From Bilabrum cf. latius (lineage: Eukaryota > Bigyra: Bicosoecida > Bigyra > Bicosoecida), in NCBI GenBank assembly GCA_965178125.1, contig OZ237764.1, positions 1-64,000 of the forward strand: DNA of 64,000 bases, in the 5' to 3' direction. Shown here piece by piece: positions 53,701 to 64,000 of this stretch. The notes below the pieces were generated by a model. It saw only the letters and a program-made list of their open reading frames with translations. It was not told the DNA's origin and did no database searches. The translations under genes and the position numbers were made by a program. Position 1 is the first letter of the stretch; each line of letters begins with the position of its first letter.

Positions 53701-56700
53701 CGGTGCGTTTCGGCTCCACGGCAGGTGCAGCATAGTACACCTAGTCTTCGGTTGGCTCGGCTCAAAGGCACAACGATTTTGGTATCGCTGGTGCCGATGA
53801 GCAGGTAAAATCTGGAACTGCAGCTGGGAATTCATCTGAAGCACAGAGTAACGAGGACGACCCTGCCGTTGCCCGAGTGCGGGCTGAGCTTCGGGCCCGC
53901 GGACTGTCGGATGAGGGCACGGAGTTCGACTTGCTGGCTCGGCTGGAAGAGGCGCTGGACAGCGAGATGCAGACTGCTGCCACCAGGACCGACAAGGCCA
54001 GGAAGGACAGGGTGTCTCGGCTGCAGAAGACGAAGCGTATTGAACTTGAGGCGCAGGCGCGCTCGAAAGAGTCGACGCGTTAGGAAAAGCAGCTGCTGGG
54101 CACAGAGGCTATGCAGGCGAAACAGGCCATGGACCGACTGCACCGGGGAGTGGAAAACGAGCAAGAGGCCCACGAGCGAAGACTTATGGCTGTCGAAGAC
54201 TCGATAGCTCGGGATGTTGCTGCCTAGCTAGCTGCACGGGAGCGTCGCGAGTAGGAAGACAAGGAGTAGCAGGAGCGTTTCGCGGCTGCACGTGCTAGTG
54301 AATAGGAGTCTGGTGGCTAGCTGGTTGTGTTTGACCCACTCGGGGATGCCGACCAAGCCAAGGCGTTCGAGCGCAGGCGGCAACTGCGGCGCGCAATGGA
54401 GCTCAAGAGCGAGAGGGCCGTTCGTGCGCTGGAGGTCAGGCAGCGAGTGGGTGGGCGCATGCTTCAGCTGCGGGGCGAGGACCTGGGCTACGCAATGACG
54501 GACGCCGAGGAAGAGGTAGAGGTGGAGGCTCGGGCGGAGCGAGACAGAGCTATGGGCAGACTCGAGTCATGGCTTGCTGAAGAAGAGGCGAAAGAAGCAG
54601 GCAGCGGCGATAGCGTCCCCGAGGAAGAGCGCGGAATGGATCGCAAGGGAAGGCGGGCGCTCAAGGTGCTCCGGAGGCAGGCACGGCTGCACGACACGGT
54701 ACTTAAGCTTGCAGCTGGATCTGACCGCCTGATGCAGCACTGCCAGTAGCTGCGCTTCAAACGGCGAGGCGTAGTGCGCCGATGGAAGCTTTTGTTCGCT
54801 CGTCAGAAGGAGCAGCAAGATTAGACGCGACGCAGGCAGCGTGAGGTGTCTGCATGTGACCGCGCACTTGCACTTGCCTAGAAAGAAAAAGATGCAGTCG
54901 AAGCTAGCCTGTAGTAGGGAGGTGGGAACCGGGTATTGTAGCAATAGATGCTGCAAACGTCTTCTGCAGAAATCGAGCAGCTGATCAAGTATAAGGACGA
55001 GCAGCGGGCGTTCGTCGACGCTTTGGTCGACAAAGGTAAGCTCCTGCAGCTCGAGCTGGAGGACTCGACCGCCGCGGCGCAAATGCTCGTCAACTCGAGC
55101 AATGCCAAAGAGGGCGCTCTTACCCGCATGCGGATTGTGATGAGCAAGCTTGTCAGATAGCGGCGGATTGCTCGTCGTGATGCGCAGGAGAAGCAAGACT
55201 CTGCCATGCAAGAAGCTGCGCAGCTCGTTCGCAGCTTGGCTTCCCTGAAAGCCCGGAAGCAGGCGATGCGGTCGGAGCTGAGCAGATGCAAGAAGGAGAA
55301 GCAATCAATGTGGATCGACACGTCCATCTGGCAGCGGACAGGCCAGCGTATCCGTCGCTCTGAACTCAAGGAATACCTTCGCAGAGAGCTCAAGAAGGTT
55401 CGCAATGACATTGGAATGCAGACCCGTGACCTGCGGCACAATCGTGCTGTTGCCCTGGAATGTGATGCGGTGCTCTCTGCCGCTCAGGAAGACGTGTCTA
55501 TGCTAATCAGCCGTTTGCGGCGTGTTGTGGAATGTATCCGTGCCGGCCCCTCTGGTCCACTGCGACTGCCGAGTGCTCTGGAGATGCAGGCCTCTGCCAG
55601 TGGTGCATCGGGCGGTGGGGGGGAGCAGGACCTTCTCGACGAGCTGGAGGCCCAGGTGGCGGGGGGGCCCGGCACCATGGGCAGCACCATTGGCGCTAAA
55701 TAGACTGTTCCTCGCGCTACCCCATACGGCCCGACGCTCTCGGTTGAAGACCAGGAGTAGCAGTGGACGGCCAAGTACAGGTCTAGCTGGGAGGAAGTCG
55801 ACTTGCTGCTGCATGAAGTCCAGAGCAGTGGGGAGAGAATCAGTGAGTTCGGGGCCTGGTATGCTAAAGTGAAGGACGCGCCCCCACCTGTGCCGACCGA
55901 TGAAGCAGCCGGGGGAGGTGCAGGCGGCGAACTGACGGCGGAGGTGCAGTAGAGCTTGCTCAAGGCTTCTGGTGAGGAAGCAGGCGATGCTGGCCCGGAG
56001 CAAAGCGAGGAGGAGGCCGAATAGGACGCCAGCATGTTGAGTAGACCTTCCACTGGGCTGATGAGCTCTACGTCCTAGGCGCTAGTTGACCGGTCGGCAT
56101 CGGCACATGCCGAAACCCTGGTAGGCTTCAGCAGGGGCCCACAGGGTGTCCCGGTTGTCGTGCAAGACCAAACCAAGGTCGCAGCCGCTACACGGTGGAA
56201 GCCGGCTCTCGACCGTACTTTGGAAGAGAAGAGGTGGGTGGCAATCGACAAGCGCATGATGGGTTAGTTCTATGGTAACCTCACCGAGGAAGACCAGCAG
56301 GCATACGCGAGCGATCCTGCTTACCAGTGCCACCTCCCGAGGGATCTGCTGCTTAGGATCGCCGCGTTGCCGTGTTCTCCTGGGATTGCATCGGCATTCA
56401 TTTCGACCGAGGCCCAGATGGAGGCCCATGGGCTCATCACAAAATTCACACTGGGCCAAGGGGAAGACCGAGAGCACTTTCTCGACCAGCTGTCCGGAGC
56501 CAGGGCAATGGCAATGGCAGCAGTGGCCCGGGGATTCGTGGCCCGATCCAAGATGCCACGGTTTAGGAGTGAGGAGGAAAAGGAATGGGTGGCAGCCGAT
56601 CGTGTCCTACGGCCGCACTTATACATTGGCGAAGAAAATGAGCCTGGCGAAGACCGCGAATCCGACGCTGGCGAGCCTGGCACCGATGTGTCTGGGCCTG

Positions 56701-59700
56701 CAGTCAACATGGTGCGGGAAGGCATCCAGGATTTTGTGGAGTCTGGTGGCCCTCTCATTCTCGAGGTCGCAAACAGCGACGATGAGACAGAGGGCGCTAA
56801 GAACCTAGTGGAAGGAGATGGAGATGGTATTAGCGATAGCGGCTCGGAAGAGGATGGTCTACATGCGAGCGGTGCGGCTGCAGCCGATGGAACGAAAGGA
56901 GCTGCTCGAAGGCGAAGCGAGTCCGGACAGCAGGTGCTTTCCGGTGGAACGCGCAGACCCACTGGACGGGCAATGTTCAAGCGCCTGAGTAACTTTAAAG
57001 AGAAGCAGGACTTGTAGGCCGAGGCTGCCAAACGCAAGCTTGCTCGAAGCAAGAAACGGAAAGCTGCATTTGAGTTCTTCGAGGCCACAGATGAGGCCCA
57101 GGGCAGAGGAAATATTGCCGAGCAGACCTTTTCAAGCATAGATGATGTAAGGAGGCGCGAGTTTTTGATGAGGCCCCCTGGTGGAGCACCCCTCGCGTAC
57201 TCGCGAGAACAGCTGCTTGAGCTGCTGCGGACGCCCCCTGGCCAGCTGAAGTCAAAAAGCGAGCAGCGGCTACAGATGCTTCTAATGGCATATGGTAGTG
57301 ATGGCGGGCGGGCCATTTTCGAGATGGCGTCACGGTGCCACTATGCAGTCGTGCGAGGGCTAGCTGAGGTGGCCGAGGCGATGCAGGCTGTGCAGGAACG
57401 GAGGCTGCCGCTGCAGTTGGCAGACTACGCCGAAGAAATGTGCATTGCCGATGCCGATGGGTCGCGCCTTAACGTGGCAGCTGTCGCTATGTAGGCGTGC
57501 CAAGGGCTGGTGCTCGTGCGGTCTAGACACTCGGCAACGCTGCTGTCTGTGCATGGTGCCACCGTGGAGGCCGGTCAGGTCGCAGAGCACTCCTTCGTGG
57601 TACCTGGATCGATCGCAGATTGCGTGGGCCACGGTCCCAGAGGATGGGGCGGGAGCCGGGGCAATGCTACCGCGCGACGTGGGTATGGACACCAGGGCAT
57701 CCGGAGCGTGTTTGGGGTGTCCCTGGACGAGGTACCCGCCGAGCACGCTGCTAGCTTGATCGAAGCTGCAGCTGCTGCTGGGGTCCATGGCACAAACGGC
57801 GCCCGCGCGGAAGGGTCGCAAACGGCCATGCCGGCGTGGTAGGGCAGCATCAATGCTGGTTTAAGCATGGCTTCAGGCACCACACCCTTCGCGGACACGG
57901 ACGAGGTGCCAGGCTTGGGTCGAGTGACGTGGGCCGAGAACTCGGTGAATCGGCAACAGCAGCGAAGTGCCCTGGCTCGCCTGGAGCTGGCCCGCACCAA
58001 AGCGCTGGAGGGCCTGGGCTTGCCAGTGTCCCGCAGCAGAAGGCGGGAAGAGATGCAGCGGAAGGTGGCAGAGCAGGAGGCTGCCATTGAGGAGGCAAAG
58101 CGCGTGAGCCCAGCGGGTTGGGTCCAGTCATCTGTAGCGAGCGCGCGTGGAGAGTCTGCTGATGCAGCGAATGCAGTGGATCGTACAGGCAGCAGCACTT
58201 CCGAGCGCGACAAGTTTGACAGGGACGTTTAGAATGCAAGTCGGGTCAGGGGATTCCTTCGACCTAGTGATATGGATGGGACAGGCTTGGCGGCGCTTCA
58301 GGCAGCCCGTCCAATTGGGAGCACTGGCGATAAGCTGAAGGAAATGGCCAGGTAGGCCGGGTCCAGGCCCGCTGAAGCTGGGGTAGGGGCGACTTCGGGA
58401 GCTGTCAACGCTCTGCACATCACTGGGTCTGCTCCATCGGGATAGGACACCGCTAGAAATAGCTCCATGGACGCTCCCCGTGCCACAACCGCAGAAGAGC
58501 AGCCTCTTGCAATGCCCACGAGTGCCCTGGAGGATGCTCGCTGGGAGAAGCAGCGCTTGGCGGAAGAGGCTCAGCGTAGTGCGCGCGAGCGAGCTGGTAC
58601 CCCTGGAACCCATGATAGTGCCGCACCATCCTAGGGGTTCGGCTAGGGCACGCCCGAAGAAGAGGACGGCGAGGAGGTTGACCCAGCACTCAGGCCCCGC
58701 ACCAGATATGAGCACGAGACGGGTGTACCTGGTGTGTTGCCTCAAGCGCTTGATATATCTGTGACCATCACATTCCATGGGGAGTTCCTGCGGACAGAGT
58801 ATGTCCCAGCCCGGCTGTAGGGAGTGCTGTACAGGGAGCCAATGTGCGGGGAAGTGGCCACTGACCTGAGGGAGCCGGTGGCATATCTGGGCGAAGACCA
58901 CGCCGACGAGCTGGACAAAATGCACGGCGATTCAATACTGATAAGGCAAGGGAATCCCATGGAAGACATGCCAGGGGGACCCGCTGCCGTGTATACCGCG
59001 CGACAACGTGGGCGACCACCCGTGCATCCCAACATGTCCTCGCATCTTGCACCAAGCGCCTAGTCCAGCCAGGCAGAGCGTGGCAGTGCGGTCAAGACCC
59101 CTCGGGAGAGGCATGCTCGGTTAGAAGTGCCGCCGTAGGAGAGATTAGCAGGATAGATGTGGCCAAAGCTTCGAATGGGAGGGCCTGTGAGCGTTGGAGT
59201 TGTGCCTCTATCTGGAGAAGCCACACAGCTATTGCGTGCCGTGGCCGGCCCGTCCAACCACGAGACGAAGGCTTACGACCCATCGAAAGGGGCGCAAGGC
59301 GCCAGCGTGCTCGACGCGAGTAGCCAAGGGCCCGATTGGGGAGGAGCTGCCTCGCGCGCCCAGGCATCTTCGGCATAGCACGGCCTCGCACTTGCAGCCA
59401 GGAAAGCAGGGCCCGCCGAGCTTGGTGTAGCCAACGGACAGCTGGGAGCCTCGAATCAAATCAGTAGCAGTGCTGTCTACACTGGCCCGAGGGTCGATGT
59501 GGCAGGTACCTCGCTACATGACCTCCAGGTGAGCGGGGCCAGGACTGGCAGCATCGCCACAACAATCGTGACCCCCGAGCAGCTGCCTCCACTCGCTCGG
59601 CCCGTGCCGCGACTGCCAGGGGTGCCATCTGACCAAGTAGTGGCGCAAATGCGTTGCCCAGTAGGCTGGTCGTCCTGGTAGGAGTGCAAACCAAACACAA

Positions 59701-62700
59701 CCGGCAGCATCGGGAGGTTGGTGATCCGACACCGCCCTCTGACTCTGCCCGTGATGCCGGGCAAGTACACGGTGGTGCTCAAGGGGGTCACCAAGGCGAA
59801 CTACTCTGTGACTGTCTCGTGCCGGCTGGCCTACGCCGCCCGCGATGTGGTTGAGGGCTGCGTGCTGAGCTCTGACAAGAAGGAGAGACGACTACCTGCA
59901 AGCCGAAAGGAACTGGAAAGCATTGCCAGCAGCTACCGGCTTGGTGCCAGGAAGCGGCATATTGTCCGACAGCTCATCAACCAAGTCAATCGCAGAATGA
60001 CTGCCAATGTACAACAGCAAAGCTCACTGCGAGAGGCGCTTGACAAAGGCCGGGTGCTTGTGCGGGATCTAGGCAGTGATGACGAGGCAGACTCAAGCTC
60101 AGACGAAAGTGACTCGTCCGATGACGGACTGCGTGCACGGGCGGATAGTGATGCCAGCAGTGATACGAGCAGTATTGCCAGTGGGTCATCTGCTGGGACC
60201 AGCGACAGCGGGTCCTCGCGCGGATCGTCTGGCACGGGAAGTGATGCGTCCTCTGCCGCTTCTGGAAGCACAGGCAGCAGCGGCAGCTCGGGCTCAGGCT
60301 CATCGAGCGGTTCCGATGCGACTGGGTCGGGGGCAGGTAGTCAATCGGGCAAGCCGCTCACTGCGGAGGACGTGCGCCGGAAGATCGAGATGAATCGCAT
60401 CAAACAGGAGCGCAGACGCATGCAGTTGGCTGATGTTACGGAGAGTATGCGGGGCCGCATCGTGCGCCGCATCTAGAAGCTGGAGGAGAGGTTTGCCACG
60501 CTGGCGCGCTCCCTTGGCACGCGCTCGGACGAGATGCGGCAGATCGAGGAGGGACTCATGGTGCTGCGAGAGGCGAGACATGACCGATAGGCCGAGGTGG
60601 AGGCGCTCGTCTCTGGCATTCGCGAGTTCCGCAGGTACGTGCCTGCTGCTGCTGCTGCCCTTCGAATCGACGCGAGCGGTTCAGTGGCGATGCGCAAGGA
60701 GAGACGCAGGGCCGCAATGGAGCGACTGGGGTTGACGGAGCTACTAGGGCGCGCCCCTGCCTCTTCTATTGAAGAGCAAGTGCAGGAGACGGTCAGCAGG
60801 TCGCAATCGATAGCAAGCGGGAAACGATCATCGCAGGGAGGCAAGAGTCTAGGGGGACTGGCAGCTGCAGAGCAAGCTACCCTGCAGCAGCAATCCAAGG
60901 GCGATGCCCGCGCGCTCGTTCTCGCCCACACCACGCAAGGGCAGCTGGCAGTGCAGCAGCAGAACAGAGATGATATTCTGGAGCGGTTGCGACCATCGCC
61001 ATCCGACGTGGAGTACGTGCGGCTTGGCCCCTGCGTGATGCAGTACTTGGTGCGGCAGGACGAATCCACCATGTCGAACCCAGCTGTGACTCCGGCGATG
61101 GTGGTCCGTCGGAAGCCCATCAGCGAGCTCACCTATGAGGAGGCGGTCTGGTTGGCAATGGACCGGGTGATGCACCCGGAGGAGCACGAGCTGGATGACC
61201 AGGGACAGGCAGAAGATGACGAGCTGGCAGGCTTGGTGATGCTGGCCCCTCCCAACGGTGAATCGCTCAGCGCCGGACCCGTCCGTAGGCCACAGTCCCG
61301 GCAGCCCACTCAGGCTGGTGGGCTAGACTAGAAACCCCGCGGTATCCTCGCCCGGATTCAGCGGGATAAGGCAGCCAAAGGTAAAGCTAAGATCGCACAA
61401 GATGCAATCTAGCAGCTGGATTCCGTGTATGACGCGGGTGGCGGTCCACCTCCTGTGCCCAAAGACGAGGCGATATCAGAGGGGCAAGGTGGAGATGGTC
61501 CGGCTTCCGGTGCTGGAGCATCTCCGGATGCAGCTCCGCAGGCACGAACCAAGGACGAGCTGAATCCCGTGGAACCAGCCGTAGTAGGGGGAGCCAAGGG
61601 ATAGGGGCTTCGTGGAACGGCCGCTGATTTGTACGGGCAAGCCAATTAGGGTCGCATTTCCAAGGAGGGTCGTCTTGCGGGGGCCACTTCCAGCGCAGAG
61701 GCTGACTCTGGTGGCGCGGCTGGTAGCGCAGCGCCCAGTAGCAGAACGGAGGCCCGCAGAGATATGAAACTCGTGGGCAGAAACCCGAGCGCCAACGCCC
61801 CGGTGCAGGTGCTGGACCCTCATCTTCAGACGAGCACCACGCTCACTGGACATTTGGGTGCAATCCGCCTGCTGGAAGTGACGGGCGGGTAGATGCCGCC
61901 GTGTCCGTTCAGCAGAGTTGAATTACGGCGCATCCTCACGGCGCCCGTCACAACGCTGGCCCCAGTCGAGCGGGAGGCCAGGGACCTCCTCAACAAGTAC
62001 CACGACAGGCCCCCGCCCCGTGCCGAGGACGCGACACTTGGGCTGCAGCAGGGGCCACAGGGAAGAAGACTAGGCAGTGCAGCCTCGAGCCGCGTGAATC
62101 TCCGAACGCCAAAGACAGCTGCCATCACTACGCGACAGCAAGCGGCTGGCGGCACAGCGGGGGCTATTTTGCCGTACGGTCAGCCGCAAGGCGGCGGTGA
62201 GCACCCAGATGGGGTCGTGCTGACACCCGCCCAAGAGGCTATTCGACAACGCAACCTGCAGCTGGAGTCCAGGCAATCTGAGCAGCGATCCGATGGTGGC
62301 GCCGGCATGCAGTACCACCGTGCTGGGCCAGAATTTGCCGTGGTGCGGTCGGCGGTGCCTATCCCCCGGCACGCGCCCGCCAAGCTTAAGCACCTGCTTG
62401 CAGTCCGCGCCGTTGCCCTCACCACCCGCTGGGAGGCTTTTCTCGAGAAACACCGCAGCGAGACATCCAAGACGGACACCAAGGGCCGCAAACTACAAGG
62501 AGGCGCTGCTTGGGGCGGTTCCACGGAGGTGCAGGGGATTAATGTGATGGAGCTGTCGGACGTCGACCAGCGGGCGAGAGACCTTCTGGATGAATTAGAC
62601 AGGGCAAACGGGTGTGCCAAGCCAACGATGGACTCGGCCGTGCTCTATGGTGTGGAGCAGCGGTACCAGACGATCACCCTTCGTGCAGAGCTCGAGAAGG

Positions 62701-64000
62701 AGCTCGACCTAGTGCTGCAACGGCAAGTGTTGGAGAGGGAGTAGGTCGAGACGGCACTGCAGCTGGAAATTGCAGACACAAACGCAGCCAAGATCAAGAA
62801 GCGGGCTGAGCAGCAGGCCAAGCGGCTCGAGGCAGCCCGCGCAGAGGTCCTAAAGCAGATGAAAGACGAGGACGAGGGCAGGGTCAAGGCAGTGGCTGGC
62901 GAGCTGGAGGCCATGAATTCGACGTCTGGTGGACTGCTTTCGGACGACGAGCGCGCCAGGAATGAGGGTATCCAAATTGCCATCGCAAGGGCCAAGGCAG
63001 AACGCGCGAAACTCAGGGGACACGACGCCAGCCTGGCGATGGAGGAGAAGGAGGTGGAGAACAGGGCTAAGGCCGAAGAGCGCGCCATCAAGGAGCAGCT
63101 GGCTCTGGATCTGGCTGGGGTGCGAGGGGGTGCGCAGGAAGACGAGCAGGACCCAATCCAGGAAATCGGGGGGCTGGCCAAGTGGGGTGCCCCCGACAAG
63201 CCGCTTACCCCGCGCCGAGCCAGGGAAATGCGCATTCGCAAGCGGGAGCAGGCAGAGGAGCAGCGGCTGCAGGAGCAGTTGATGGAGGATGGAGACGAGA
63301 TGGACTCCTAGCAGAGAGCCATGGTTAGGGGCAAGTTGAAGACCATCCGAGACCGCAGGCGAGCCCAGGCTTAGACGATGCTGCGCAAACGCAAAGAAGG
63401 AGCGGATGGTGGCGCGGGGGGCAATGGCAGCGAAGGCACGCCGCACGACGACGATGAGGAAGAAGAGTCCAAGCGTGTCGTGCTGCCGCCCTGGCAGTCC
63501 ACTGAGGACGTGGTGGGGCTCAAGGCGCGGCAGGAGGAGCTCGAGCAGGAGCTGCTACGAGTGAGGACGCTGCCCGAGGAGATCGAGGTCGTGGAGACAC
63601 ACGTCCTTCTCTCGGTGCTCCGAGGAGGTCGTGCAAGAGTGACCGTCCAGGATGCAATCATGGAGTTGGCCACCGAGGTGTAGGACGTCCGAAATCGGCT
63701 GCGGCTAGTGGATCTGGACCGGGAGCTTCACGCGGCCTATTCGTCCAAGGAGGCCAGCATCGAGACGACGGCCATGCACGGATACAAACAGACCGCCTGG
63801 AGGCTCGACGCTATCGCTGCACTGGAGCGGGACAGCAACCGCATCGTGGCACGGCAGGTGGCGCTAGGACTGGTGGACGATATTCTCGAGTGGATGCTGG
63901 AGGGCTGGTACTTTGGGGAGAGGGAGTCCGCCGCTGCCGTGTCTGGGTTCGTGCCCTCTCTGCAGAAAGACAGGCCCCTGCGGCCGTACGAGTCTGCCTC
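47739..64000 (+). CDS. Giant protein, at least 5,400 residues, runs off the window
   Basis: From ATG 47739 (or 47793) to the right edge frame 3 contains about 60 TAG codons and no TAA or TGA in roughly 5,420 codons. An in-frame TAA at 47733 bounds it upstream. Recognisable parts: EF-hand-like FAHFDPTGRGWVDDEALEEG (49000-49045); a degenerate alpha/beta-hydrolase-like fold (51330-52900: VDLMYVPGMHEDMHG, VMHLPGMAGT, then IPVLVLAGSEDAFVVPLH); SAP-like VRAELRARGLSDEGTEFDLL (53875-53940); long coiled coils (54080-55560, 62700-63700); a beta-domain-like PGKYTVVLKGVTKANYSVTV (59755-59815); Ser/Gly-Ser linker (60080-60360). No family name fits the whole. A cytoskeletal or ciliary scaffold is conceivable but unproven. 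No intron is needed to keep it open. Confidence 0.8.

Noticed and set aside
8591-63683. In-frame TAG codons as signs of pseudogenes or sequencing errors
   Set aside because: Errors or decay would produce TAA, TGA and frameshifts too. Only TAG is seen, always in an otherwise intact frame, across more than a dozen unrelated genes.
8591-63683. UAG as pyrrolysine or as programmed readthrough
   Set aside because: More than 100 sites, many in disordered or coiled-coil text and some in tandem, do not fit pyrrolysine or regulated readthrough. No stimulatory structure or constant 3' context is evident.
8591-63683. UAA and UAG both coding for Gln
   Set aside because: CAA is used in these genes, so UAA should appear if it were sense, but none is found inside the genes, and TAA/TGA alternate at the homologous stop of duplicated tails.

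Overview
The window is a chimera of two kinds of DNA. Positions 1-6566 are a moderately AT-rich bacterial fragment with tight minus-strand genes, signal peptides, a lipobox, T9SS-type C-terminal sorting tails and an intrinsic terminator. This is typical of a marine Bacteroidota bacterium. The fragment stops abruptly inside a gene at 6566/6567, where a perfect (CCCTAA)n telomere begins. From there to 64000 the DNA is GC-rich and eukaryotic: telomere, subtelomeric satellites, then dense protein genes on both strands with GTRAG...AG introns, mostly 87-146 nt. The telomere orientation makes 6567 the left end of the eukaryotic chromosome, so the bacterial DNA lies on the wrong side of a chromosome end and is most likely a library or assembly chimera.

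The main discovery is the genetic code of the eukaryotic part. Almost every gene is broken by in-frame TAG but never by in-frame TAA or TGA, and each continues in the same frame to a TGA (once a TAA). TAG falls at positions where conserved families carry glutamine: RPN6 (...GTLDL-TAG-VSLC) and an ADP-sugar-type Nudix hydrolase (LLTE-TAG-PRLPVG). It is also enriched in Gln/Glu-rich coiled coils. The nuclear code therefore reads UAG as Gln and stops at UGA and UAA (the assignment listed as translation table 15). Well over 100 in-frame TAG codons support this.

Eukaryotic layout: telomere 6567-7451; 53-bp repeats; a short inverted TTAGGG tract; an unknown subtelomeric gene (8135-8719); a CCDC177-like coiled-coil gene (9840-12251); 19-bp and 129-bp satellites (12310-13870); a large unknown two-exon gene (15316-20189); a 2.3-kb 19-bp minisatellite (20683-22985); tRNA-Gly(GCC); Pol III subunit POLR3C (23792-26723); inorganic pyrophosphatase; proteasome lid subunit RPN6; an unknown gene; a C2-C2-WW-RGG protein; a secreted EGF-repeat protein; a TBC1D20-like RabGAP; the Nudix hydrolase; SHMT with four exons; an E(z)/EZH H3K27 methyltransferase (40619-45553); a possible NPRL3-like gene; and from 47739 past the right edge one giant open frame of at least 5,400 codons.

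The gene set (PRC2 methyltransferase, TBC1D20-like GAP, CCDC177-like protein, plant-like Nudix and RPN6, TTAGGG telomere) suggests a free-living unicellular, probably flagellated eukaryote, possibly an alga with associated bacteria. The lineage cannot be fixed from this sequence alone. Apart from being housekeeping and regulatory genes packed at high density, the genes do not form one pathway.
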